Shown here in pieces: positions 1 through 5,561 of a stretch of DNA of 6,709 nt. The number at the start of each line of letters is the position of its first letter. Within the stretch, counting starts at the first letter, position 1. The stretch is from AC-32 sp038236705 (GTDB taxonomy: Bacteria; Actinomycetota; Thermoleophilia; Gaiellales; Gaiellaceae). The notes beneath the pieces were generated by a model that saw only the letters and a program-made list of their open reading frames with translations, was not told the DNA's origin and ran no database searches. Where the stretch lies: NCBI GenBank assembly GCA_038236705.1, contig JBBRZN010000068.1, positions 1 through 6,709 of the forward strand, written 5' to 3'. The translations under genes and the position numbers were made by a program.

Positions 1-291
1 CACGATCACCCGCTCGACGTCCTCGTCGCTGATCGAGCGCGGCTTGCCCGGCCGCGGCTCGTCATGCAAGCCGTCGCTGCCGCCCCGCGCGAAACGGCCC
101 CGCCACTTGCCGACCGTCGAACCGTTACAGCCCAACTCCGCAGCGATCTCGCTGCTCGACCGCCCCTCCGCCGCCGCCAACACGATCCGGCAGCGAAACG
201 CCAACGCCTGCGAACTCTTCGGACGCCGAGCCCACCGCTCCAGCGTCTCCCGCTCCTCACCGCTGAGCACGACCTCTGCACGCTGCGCCAT
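1..291 (-). mobile_element. IS630-family transposase, N-terminal part (cut by left window edge)
   Basis: Reading the minus strand from ATG at 291 gives 97 open codons to base 1 without a stop. The protein starts MAQRAEVVLSGEERETLERW and continues through a helix-turn-helix, with SSSEIAAELGCNGSTVGKWR at about residues 49-68 and then RFARGGSDGLHDEPRPGKPR. This matches the winged-helix DNA-binding N-terminus of IS630/Tc1-type transposases, including the basic GRP-like linker before the catalytic part. The DDE catalytic domain lies outside the window, so activity cannot be judged. The start is supported by GGAGG five bases upstream (297-301 on plus). A perfect 6-bp hairpin, CAATCG/CGATTG at 301-316, sits directly upstream of that Shine-Dalgarno. 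I could not place the terminal inverted repeat or the TA target site; the element end should lie somewhere between about 317 and 430. Confidence 0.85.
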
Positions 292-360
292 AACAGCCTC
301 CAATCGTCGTCGATTGAAGACGAAGTTCGAGACCAAACCACGGGTCCCTGCGAACTAACG

Positions 361-510
361 ACTCAGGTCACTAGGGCGTCGCAGCGACGTAAGGCTCGGG
401 CGTCGTCGGCGGCGGTGCGGCCGGACGTCTGAAGGAGGTCTCGATCACGGCTTCTGCGATCGACAACTGGGACGAGCTAGGACCTCCTTGAGCTTGGCAG
501 ACGAGAGAGC
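361..510. other. Intergenic stretch between IS630 end and esterase, with long-range inverted repeat
   Basis: No gene is seen here. Bases 432-440 (AAGGAGGTC) and 481-489 (GACCTCCTT) form a perfect 9-bp inverted repeat with a 40-base spacer. An inner 6-bp repeat, TCGATC 441-446 with GATCGA 458-463, continues directly from the left arm. The left arm contains a perfect Shine-Dalgarno core (AAGGAGGT), but no ATG, GTG or TTG follows at normal spacing. The transposon boundary and the esterase promoter must both lie in or near this stretch; neither is identifiable by eye. Confidence 0.4.
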
Positions 511-1437
511 GTGAGGACGAACCCGTCTTTTACCGCGGCCACCAACCGTACCCGCACGCAGCGCCGCCTAAAGCGCGTCGTCGGTCTCCTGATCGTCGCC
601 CTTGCCCTGGTCGCCGGCTTGAGCGTGCCAGCGAGCCCGCGCGCCGGAAGCGAGCTGACGTCCGGCCGCGAGCTCGTGATCAGGCGGGATCTCCAATACG
701 GTGTCGCGGGCGGCGAGCGGCTGCTGCTCGACGCGTATCTGGTGCCTGGACAAGCGGCGCGGCCGGCAGTCGTCTTCGTGCACGGCGGCGGCTTCCGCGC
801 GGGCGATAAGGCGTTCGTTGCACCAGGCCAACAGCCCTTCACGGCGATCGGAACCGCGCTCGCGGCCAGGGGCTTCGCCGTCTTCGCGATCAACTACCGG
901 CTGGCGCCGCGGTTCCGCTTTCCCGCGGCCGAGCACGACGTGCTCGCCGCCGTCGGCTGGGTCCGAAGCCATGCTCACACGCTCGGCGTCGATCCGGGGC
1001 GCATCGCCCTCTTCGGCGCCTCGGCCGGTGCCAACCTCGCCGCACTTGCCGCAACCGACCGGGAGGGAGCACTGGGTCGCGGCACGCGCGTACGCGCGGT
1101 CGTCTCGTGGTCGGGGCCGATGGACCTCGCCAGCTTCTACGCCGGTCACTCCTTCGTCAGCGGCTACCTCGGCTGCATGCCATCGGACTGCCCGCGCCGC
1201 TACCTCGATGCCTCGCCGGTCAGCCACGTCGACCGCAGCGACCCACCGTTCCTGCTCGCGAACGGGAGCGCCGAAATCGTCCCGCTCGCGCAGGCGCAGG
1301 TGATGGCTCGCCACCTAGGCGCAGCTCACGTCGCGCACGAACTCATCGTCGTCCCCGGCAGCCGCCACGCGGGCGAGTACGCAACCCAGGTTTGGCGATC
1401 GACAGTCCGCTTCCTGGCGCAGCACCTGGGGCCCTGA
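511..1437 (+). CDS. Secreted alpha/beta-hydrolase, HGGG-type carboxylesterase (HSL-like)
   Basis: This 308-residue protein is predicted to hydrolyse ester bonds outside the cytoplasm. An N-terminal signal peptide is visible: basic RTQRRLKR at 15-22, a hydrophobic core at about 23-39, and a likely cleavage region near ASPRAG (41-46). The hydrolase fold follows, with the oxyanion-hole motif HGGGF (91-95), INYRLAP (127-133), and the nucleophile elbow GASAG (169-173) with Ser171. The catalytic His is probably His286 in GSRHAGEY. The acid position, usually Asp in this family, reads NGSAEIVPLAQA, so Glu255 appears to occupy it. Length fits single-domain esterases of the hormone-sensitive-lipase/BD-FAE type. 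The GTG start is chosen because it gives a complete signal peptide; only a weak GAGAGA lies upstream. The gene stands alone, and its substrate cannot be deduced. Confidence 0.85.
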   Translation: MRTNPSFTAATNRTRTQRRLKRVVGLLIVALALVAGLSVPASPRAGSELTSGRELVIRRDLQYGVAGGERLLLDAYLVPGQAARPAVVFVHGGGFRAGDKAFVAPGQQPFTAIGTALAARGFAVFAINYRLAPRFRFPAAEHDVLAAVGWVRSHAHTLGVDPGRIALFGASAGANLAALAATDREGALGRGTRVRAVVSWSGPMDLASFYAGHSFVSGYLGCMPSDCPRRYLDASPVSHVDRSDPPFLLANGSAEIVPLAQAQVMARHLGAAHVAHELIVVPGSRHAGEYATQVWRSTVRFLAQHLGP

Positions 1438-1540
1438 CACCAAGACCTGTTGCCGCACCGGGTCCCATATCTTTCTTGATGCGCGAGTCGCGGTTGACGC
1501 GCGGGTCCGCTGGCGGTGGGCCCGGCATCAGGGCGGCCAT
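1343..1540 (-). CDS. Small hypothetical ORF with good ribosome site, doubtful
   Basis: The minus strand has ATG at 1540 preceded by GGAGG with 8-base spacing, better than most starts here. The 65-residue frame begins MAALMPGPPPADPRVNRDSR and then IKKDMGPG, and ends at a stop at 1343-1345. Its last 32 or so codons lie antisense to the esterase 3' end and become Arg/Gly/Pro-rich, typical of a shadow frame. Only the first 30 or so codons could be original; the gene may be a truncated 5' end. No family is recognised. Confidence 0.15.
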   Translation of the reverse strand: MAALMPGPPPADPRVNRDSRIKKDMGPGAATGLGVRAPGAAPGSGLSIAKPGLRTRPRGGCRGRR

Positions 1541-1635
1541 GTAATTAGCCTCCCTCGTGAAGGCGATCCGACTAAGGCCACCGCCAGCCGATCGAGAGTT
1601 GCTGCGGCCATGCGTTTGCGAGTTAATCCACAGAT

Positions 1636-1824
1636 TTGCGGGACGACTTGCTCGAGTTTCTTCGAGCCTCCTCGTGCCTTGGCCTGAAGCACGGCATGAG
1701 CGAGATCGAGACGCATCTGTTGAACAGCGTGAGCGAGCGGCACGATCGGGCGGTTCTTGCCGGATACGTAGAGTCGTGGAAGGCACGCCACAGTCACGCG
1801 TCCGTCGAGATCGTCTCCGGCTAG
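1636..1824 (+). CDS. Small hypothetical ORF, 62 codons, doubtful
   Basis: A TTG-initiated frame of 62 codons ends at TAG 1822-1824; an internal ATG at 1696 would give 42 residues. The product is mostly charged and helical-looking, with GYVESWKARHSHASVEIVSG at the C-terminus. About 80 percent of third positions are G or C, compatible with coding in this genome but not decisive. No Shine-Dalgarno precedes either start. The opposite strand is open over the same bases (1528-1797) but looks less protein-like. I do not recognise the product; it could be the tail of a decayed gene. Confidence 0.2.
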   Translation: MRDDLLEFLRASSCLGLKHGMSEIETHLLNSVSERHDRAVLAGYVESWKARHSHASVEIVSG

Positions 1825-2043
1825 TGAATCGATCGAGAGTCACCTCCAGCCTTTGCGCTCCGGGAGATTGGCTTTGTTTCGCAGAAGCCAAGCCGAGCAT
1901 CGACGAGTCACTCAGAAAGGACTCGTGAAAGAGGGGGTCTGTCCGAGGCGAGGATGGAGCCATTGTGGAGCCCCGTGGTCGCAACGGAGGGCAACGCTTT
2001 CACCCCTCAGCGGCGGTGAAAAACCGCTTCAACAAGCGAAACC

Positions 2044-2070
2044 GTTGCCACCGGTTGCCACCGGTTGCCG
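2044..2070. repeat. Tandem 10-bp repeat (GTTGCCACCG, about 2.7 copies)
   Basis: GTTGCCACCG occurs at 2044-2053 and 2054-2063, followed by the partial copy GTTGCCG at 2064-2070. Neighbouring units create the palindrome ACCGGT. A perfect small hairpin (2025-2038) precedes it. Function unknown. Confidence 0.6.
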
Positions 2071-2127
2071 GAGACGTTCCATGGTAAGCAGGGCGTCTGC
2101 CGTGGGCTGCCACCCGTTGCGGGAGGT

Positions 2128-2149
2128 CCCCTCCCTGCGAAGGAAGGGG
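2128..2149. other. GC-rich hairpin with GCGA loop
   Basis: CCCCTCCCT (2128-2136) pairs with AGGAAGGGG (2141-2149) with one mismatch, closing a GCGA tetraloop. There is no T-tract on either side, so a classic terminator is not shown. It lies about 30 bases downstream of the minus-strand remnant genes and could have ended their transcript. Confidence 0.35.
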
Positions 2150-2178
2150 TCGGTTCTAGACCGGGATCGGCGGCGCGA

Positions 2179-2241
2179 TTATTTCTTGCTGCACTCCGGG
2201 CACTGGTCACAGCCGCAGCCGGTGCATGCCTCGCGGATCAT
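2179..2241 (-). CDS. 20-residue Cys-rich mini-ORF, overlapping the upstream remnant
   Basis: The minus strand ATG at 2241 overlaps the stop of the upstream barrel-protein remnant as ATGA, an arrangement typical of translational coupling. The product is MIREACTGCGCDQCPECSKK, with cysteines at 6, 9, 11, 14 and 17, a spacing that could bind a metal ion. It ends in TAA, rare in this GC-rich DNA. There is no separate Shine-Dalgarno. No family is recognised. It may be a real micro-protein retained from the old operon, or a chance frame; a 20-codon ORF alone is weak evidence. Confidence 0.3.
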   Translation of the reverse strand: MIREACTGCGCDQCPECSKK

Positions 2242-2435
2242 GCGCAGATTGTACCGCTGGCCTGTACCTCTCGAGCTTTGCCGATCAGTGTGGCGGTGGT
2301 GTAGACGGCTTTGGGCGGGGTGTTCTTGCCGGGGCAGGTGCCGTTCGGGCTGCGACCGCCGATCAGGGTGCTGTGGCGGCTGAAGGTCCCCTGCCCGGTG
2401 GCGCCGCGGAAGGCTCCGCTGCCGCCGGTGATTTG
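2238..2435 (-). pseudogene. C-terminal remnant of a secreted barrel protein (allene-oxide-cyclase/dirigent-like)
   Basis: The minus strand reads QITGGSGAFRGATGQGTF at the start and then 47 further codons, through STLIGGR, a GTCPGKN stretch and VYTTATLIGKA, to TGA at 2238-2240. The run I-T-G-G-x-G-x-[FY]-R-G-A-x-G is characteristic of the last beta strands of allene oxide cyclase-like and dirigent-like barrels, which in actinobacteria are usually small secreted proteins of unknown function. Two cysteines (GTCPG and TICA at the very end) could form a disulfide. The N-terminal half and signal peptide are absent: at about 2435 the sequence changes directly to a dioxygenase remnant in the opposite orientation. 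The family call rests on motif resemblance only. Confidence 0.55.
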
Positions 2436-2704
2436 TGGAAGTCGGCTCGATCACGCTCCACCCCTCGGGCCTGCCGCACGGCCCGCAGCCCGGGCTGGCG
2501 GAGAAGTCGATCGGCATGCACGAGACGTCCGAGCTCGCCGTGATGTGCGACACATTCCACCCGCTGAAGCTCACGAAGTTCGCGAAGGAGTTGGACGACA
2601 GCAAGTACGCGTACTCGTGGTACGAGAACGCACCGGACGTCGCCGGTGCGGAGGCTGCAGTTGATGGCGACGCAACCGGCGGCGGGCTCACCTCACACCT
2701 GTAG
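2435..2704 (+). pseudogene. Homogentisate 1,2-dioxygenase, C-terminal remnant (copy A)
   Basis: Eighty-nine codons beginning VEVGSITLHPSGLPHGPQPG and ending in GLTSHL-stop match the C-terminal part of homogentisate 1,2-dioxygenase, the ring-cleaving Fe(II) enzyme of tyrosine and phenylalanine breakdown. The LHPSGLPHGP segment carries the two histidines that correspond to His365 and the iron ligand His371 of the human enzyme. The other iron ligands (His and Glu in HHSNLQSEE) and the whole N-terminal domain are missing, so this piece cannot be an active enzyme. By my count it differs from copy B (5562-6103) at 13 of 89 aligned residues, about 85 percent identity. The stop is at the same place in both, but the following DNA is unrelated. 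Bases 2705-2806, up to the response regulator end, hold nothing I recognise. Confidence 0.8.
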
Positions 2705-2806
2705 CGGAACGGGTTATGGCGCAACGGCCACATCGCGGTCGGGCTGTGCCGTCTGATCGCCGCAATGAACCTCTGCCCGGTCGGCGTGCGCACGGGCGGT
2801 TTCTGC

Positions 2807-3463
2807 TCAGTCGCCGCCAGGCTGGATGAGGCCGGACTCATAGGCAAGAACGACCGCCTGGGCCCGGTCGTGAAGGTCGAGCTTGGAGAAGATACGTGCG
2901 ACGTGGGTCTTGACGGTGGCGTCGCCGACGACGAGCTCGCTGGCGATGTCCGCGTTGGAGAGGCCGCGCGCGACGAGCCGCAGCACCTCGAGTTCGCGTG
3001 GGGTCAGCTCTGCGAGCGGGGCAGGGTGCGCCGTGGGCGGTGGGCGACGGGTGTAGCTCTCGATCAGTCGGCGTGTGATCGTGGGTGAGAGGAGCGCCTC
3101 GCCGGCCGCGACCATGCGGACGGCGTGGCGGAGCTCCTCGGCGCGGGCATCCTTGAGCAGGAAGCCGCTCGCGCCGGCGCGGAGCGCCTCGTAGACGTAG
3201 TCGTCGAGGTCGAAGGTTGTGAGGATCAGGATGCGGGGGGATCCGTCGCTGGCGGCGATTCGCCGCGTCGCTTCGATCCCGTCGAGGTTCGGCATCCGGA
3301 TGTCCATGAGGAGGACGTCGGGGCGGAGCGTCTCGGCGGCCTCGAGCGCGGCGAGCCCGTCGGCGGCCTCTCCGACCACTTCGAGGTCAGGCTCGGCGTC
3401 GAGGACGACGCGGAAGCCGGTGCGGACGAGCTCCTGGTCGTCGGCGATCAGGATGCGGATCAC
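2807..3463 (-). CDS. Two-component response regulator, NarL/LuxR type
   Basis: A complete 218-residue DNA-binding regulator. The receiver domain (about 1-120) shows the acidic pair Asp8-Asp9, the phosphoacceptor Asp54 in LLMDIRMP, Thr82/Thr83 in LILTTF, and Lys104 in FLLKDA. A linker rich in proline (about 138-150) leads to a LuxR-type helix-turn-helix at about 153-213 with LTPRELEVLRLVARGLSN and the recognition-helix region ATVKTHVARIFSKL. All signature residues are present, so it should be functional. Phosphotransfer from the kinase encoded immediately upstream would drive dimerisation and promoter binding. The start is GTG, overlapping the kinase stop as GTGA, with GGAGA just upstream inside the kinase gene, so the two are very likely translated as one operon. 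Target genes are not shown; the divergent membrane protein gene is a candidate. Confidence 0.95.
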   Translation of the reverse strand: MIRILIADDQELVRTGFRVVLDAEPDLEVVGEAADGLAALEAAETLRPDVLLMDIRMPNLDGIEATRRIAASDGSPRILILTTFDLDDYVYEALRAGASGFLLKDARAEELRHAVRMVAAGEALLSPTITRRLIESYTRRPPPTAHPAPLAELTPRELEVLRLVARGLSNADIASELVVGDATVKTHVARIFSKLDLHDRAQAVVLAYESGLIQPGGD

Positions 3464-4626
3464 GTCGCGTCTCCGAGCGGGAGTCGCGCGTGGACGCCGT
3501 AGCCGCCGCCGTCTCCCGCGCCGGTCTCGAGCGTGCCGCCGTAGAGCGCGACCCGCTCGCGCATCCCGATCAGTCCGTGGCCGGAGCCGTTGACGCTCAC
3601 ATTCTCGCTGCGGCCATCGTCGACGACGTCGAGCTCGAGCGCGCGCGGCGCGTAGCGGATAACGACCTCGACTGCGGCGTCTCCTGCGTGCTTGACCACG
3701 TTGGTCAGCGCCTCCTGCACGATGCGGTAGGCGGAGAGGTCAATCCCTGCGGGAAGGTGAACGGGCTCTCCCTCGATGCGCAAGACCACCGGCAGCCCCG
3801 ACGTTCGCAGCTGCTCGACGAGCGACTGGAGCGAGCCGAGCCCCGGCTGCGGCCCGATCGCGAGCTGCTCGTCGTCGGAGCGGAGGATGCCGAGCAGGCG
3901 GCGCAGCTCGAGGAGCGCGTCGCGCCCGCTGGACTCGATCGCGCGGAAGGCGCCGGTCGAACGCTGCGGGTCGCCGACGAGATGCGGTCCTGCCTGCGCC
4001 TGCACGACGATGACACTTACCGCGTGCGCGATCACGTCGTGGAGCTCGCGCGCTATGCGCCCGCGCTCCTCGGCGACTGCAAGCTGCGCCTTCTCCTCGC
4101 GCTCGCGCTCGAGCCGCGCTGCCTGGCCCTCGAGCTCGGCGACGCGTCCTCGTCGTCGCCGCAGGTCACGGCCGACGAACCATGCGATCGCGAACGCGAG
4201 CCAGGCGCCGGGGCGTGTGCCGGTCGCGCTGAACAAGCCGGGGCGCGCGAGGTCCGCGGCCGCGATAGCCGCCACCGCCACGGCCCCGACGACCGGTGCG
4301 CGGCGGTCGTCGCAGTGCGCGCCGACCGAGTAGAAGGCGAGCAGCATCCCGAGGAAGACTTCGATCGGGATCCCCTGCGAGTGGCTGACCAGAAACGCCG
4401 CCAGGACGAGCGCGCTGGCGGCGGTCAGGAGCGTCGCCGCCGGGGCCCGCTGCCGCACCGCCAGCGGCAGCGTCACGAGCAGCAGGAGCACCGCGAGCAC
4501 TCCGCGGCCGCCGACCACGCGCATTGACGCGGGCGCGTGTCCCCAGAGATCGAGTTGAGCCCAGATCGTGAACGCGAGCGCGACGGCGGGGTCGGCCCAG
4601 CGGTCAAGGAGGGCGCGTGCACGCAT
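3460..4626 (-). CDS. Sensor histidine kinase, HisKA_3 (NarX/DesK-like) type
   Basis: A 388-residue membrane kinase, first gene of the two-gene operon. The N-terminal part holds about four to five hydrophobic segments (about 12-28, 41-57, 62-80, 87-104, 110-126 and 139-152) with no large extracellular sensor domain, so it probably senses membrane state or a small ligand. A coiled coil (about 156-188, RVAELEGQAARLEREREEK) connects to the dimerisation domain with the phospho-accepting His196 in GRIARELHDVIAHAVSVI. The ATPase domain shows the N-box Asn309 (QEALTNVVKHA), DDG at 336-338, and GSGHGLIGMRERV at 347-359. All catalytic boxes are intact. The ATG at 4626 lacks a Shine-Dalgarno; TACGTT at -12 to -7 suggests a leaderless transcript. 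Such pairs in actinobacteria often regulate an adjacent transporter or membrane protein. Confidence 0.93.
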   Translation of the reverse strand: MRARALLDRWADPAVALAFTIWAQLDLWGHAPASMRVVGGRGVLAVLLLLVTLPLAVRQRAPAATLLTAASALVLAAFLVSHSQGIPIEVFLGMLLAFYSVGAHCDDRRAPVVGAVAVAAIAAADLARPGLFSATGTRPGAWLAFAIAWFVGRDLRRRRGRVAELEGQAARLEREREEKAQLAVAEERGRIARELHDVIAHAVSVIVVQAQAGPHLVGDPQRSTGAFRAIESSGRDALLELRRLLGILRSDDEQLAIGPQPGLGSLQSLVEQLRTSGLPVVLRIEGEPVHLPAGIDLSAYRIVQEALTNVVKHAGDAAVEVVIRYAPRALELDVVDDGRSENVSVNGSGHGLIGMRERVALYGGTLETGAGDGGGYGVHARLPLGDAT

Positions 4627-4806
4627 GCGGACAACGTACTGCGGGTCCTCCGCGTGCGCATCATCCTGCGACCCGATTCACCTCATCCCGCAGGGCTACG
4701 ACGAGATAGCGACGTCAGGCGACGACGGATAGCCTCGCCGGCCGACGACAGCACCGCGGTATCTCCCTAGCCTCCGATGGCAGATCCTCCACCGAAGGAG
4801 ACCACG
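4627..4806. promoter_or_regulatory. Divergent intergenic control region between kinase and membrane protein
   Basis: About 180 bases separate the kinase start (minus) from the membrane protein start (plus). On the kinase side, minus-strand TACGTT (4633-4638) fits the actinobacterial TANNNT -10 consensus, and its last base is 7 nucleotides from the A of the ATG, as expected for leaderless transcription. An inverted repeat CGGGTC/GACCCG (4642-4647 and 4670-4675) lies just upstream and could be an operator. On the plus side, GAAGGAG (4794-4800) sits six bases before ATG 4807. No convincing -35 boxes are seen. Confidence 0.35.
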
Positions 4807-5403
4807 ATGAACAAACCGATGCTGTCGCTGCTCGGAGCCGTCTGCGGGATCGTCTTCCCGATCGCCATGTTCCTCGCCGTCGGCGACGGCAGCCACTTCG
4901 CCCCCTGGCGCGCGGTGGCCGCAACCTGGGCGCTCGTCCTGTTCCTGCCCTTCCTCTCCTATCTCTGCAGCCTCCTTCGCAGAGCGGAGGGCGACGGCGG
5001 CTGGCTCTCGACCGCTGCGCTCGCGGCCGGGGTCTCCGGCGTCATCCTCAAGCTCGCCAGCCATGCGCCCGAGCTGGCGATCCACCGTGACCACATCGCG
5101 AAAGGCACTCAGCTGTACAAGGCCCTGGACAACACCGCGGGCGCAGCCACCCTCGTGAGCCTCTACCCGCTCGCCGTCTGCTGCGCGGCCGTCGCGGCGA
5201 TCGCGCTGCGCGAGCACGTCCTGCCGCGCTGGCTCGGCATCTTCGCGGCAATCACGGCGGTCGCGCTCGCCGTCAACGCCGGCTTTGTCTTTGCAAGCTT
5301 CGTGCCAGGCTTCCTGCTCTTCCTGCTCTGGACGCTCGTCACCGGCCTCGTCCTGCTCCGACACAGCTGGAGCGCAGTGCCACGAGTCGCGTACTCGACG
5401 TAG
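4807..5403 (+). CDS. Six-helix integral membrane protein of unknown function
   Basis: The start at ATG 4807 is preferred over ATG 4777 because GAAGGAG lies six bases upstream; this gives 198 residues. Six hydrophobic segments are visible at about 6-25, 35-57, 67-84, 112-134, 140-163 and 166-184. A polar stretch of about 27 residues between helices 3 and 4 (HAPELAIHRDHIAKG and onward) is the only sizeable loop; its two histidines with acidic neighbours are the only notable polar motif. The C-terminus is short and cytoplasmic or external depending on topology. The overall plan resembles small uncharacterised membrane families such as DUF4386/DUF998, but I cannot assign one. It is transcribed divergently from the kinase/regulator pair, which makes it a likely regulatory target or co-sensor by position only. 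Confidence 0.8.
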   Translation: MNKPMLSLLGAVCGIVFPIAMFLAVGDGSHFAPWRAVAATWALVLFLPFLSYLCSLLRRAEGDGGWLSTAALAAGVSGVILKLASHAPELAIHRDHIAKGTQLYKALDNTAGAATLVSLYPLAVCCAAVAAIALREHVLPRWLGIFAAITAVALAVNAGFVFASFVPGFLLFLLWTLVTGLVLLRHSWSAVPRVAYST

Positions 5404-5410
5404 CGAAGCC

Positions 5411-5447
5411 GCGGGGCGACCGCTCTCGATGCGAGTGGTCGCCCCGC
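5411..5447 (+). terminator. Strong hairpin, likely terminator of the membrane protein gene
   Basis: GCGGGGCGACCGCT (5411-5424) pairs with AGTGGTCGCCCCGC (5434-5447): 14 base pairs with a single G-T wobble and a 9-base loop, starting seven bases after the stop codon. There is no T-run behind it, which is common for actinobacterial hairpin terminators. Confidence 0.65.
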
Positions 5448-5561
5448 CCCGCGCTGAAGGACAACCCTGCGCTCGGTCGGCCGACGCCCCCCGCAGCTGT
5501 CGCACATCTCGGCTGCGGAAGTCATCGACTCACGCTGCATTCGACTGACGCCGCGCGGGGC

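Larger units (their letters stand above)
1438..2178. other. Long gene-poor region with small hairpins and a tandem repeat
   Basis: About 740 bases without a gene I can support. Open frames exist on both strands but lack recognisable domains. Visible structures are an inverted repeat TTGGCTT/AAGCCAA (1868-1874 and 1885-1891), a hairpin CGCTT-CAAC-AAGCG (2025-2038), a 10-bp tandem repeat (2044-2070), a small CCCG/CGGG hairpin near 2113-2123, and a GC-rich hairpin at 2128-2149. Together with broken genes on its right side, the stretch looks like decayed DNA. Two weak coding candidates within it are listed separately. Confidence 0.5.

Noticed and set aside
568..1314. 248-codon open frame on the minus strand
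   Set aside because: It lies opposite the esterase with its complete HGGGF and GASAG motifs; no domain is visible in the minus frame.
1853..2383. 176-codon plus frame
   Set aside because: It spans the hairpin and tandem-repeat area and then the antisense of the barrel remnant; composition is Arg/Cys/Trp-rich with no family features.
2435..2704. Copy A as an independent small cupin gene
   Set aside because: Its similarity to the C-terminus of copy B and lack of two of the three iron ligands make it a remnant, despite the open GTG frame.
2179..2847. 222-codon minus frame as a whole
   Set aside because: It crosses the antisense of dioxygenase copy A and a different frame of the barrel remnant; only the last 20 codons (Cys-rich) merit a separate note.
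3490..4527. 345-codon open frame on the plus strand
   Set aside because: It is antisense to the histidine kinase, whose catalytic boxes are all intact; the product is Arg/Glu/Ala-rich without domains, a usual GC-rich shadow.
5476..5485. 10-bp palindrome GTCGGCCGAC
   Set aside because: Short G/C palindromes are frequent by chance in this composition, and no promoter or gene start is nearby.
4696..5505. 269-codon open frame on the minus strand
   Set aside because: It is antisense to the six-helix membrane protein that has a good ribosome site and is followed by a terminator; the minus product is charged low-complexity sequence.
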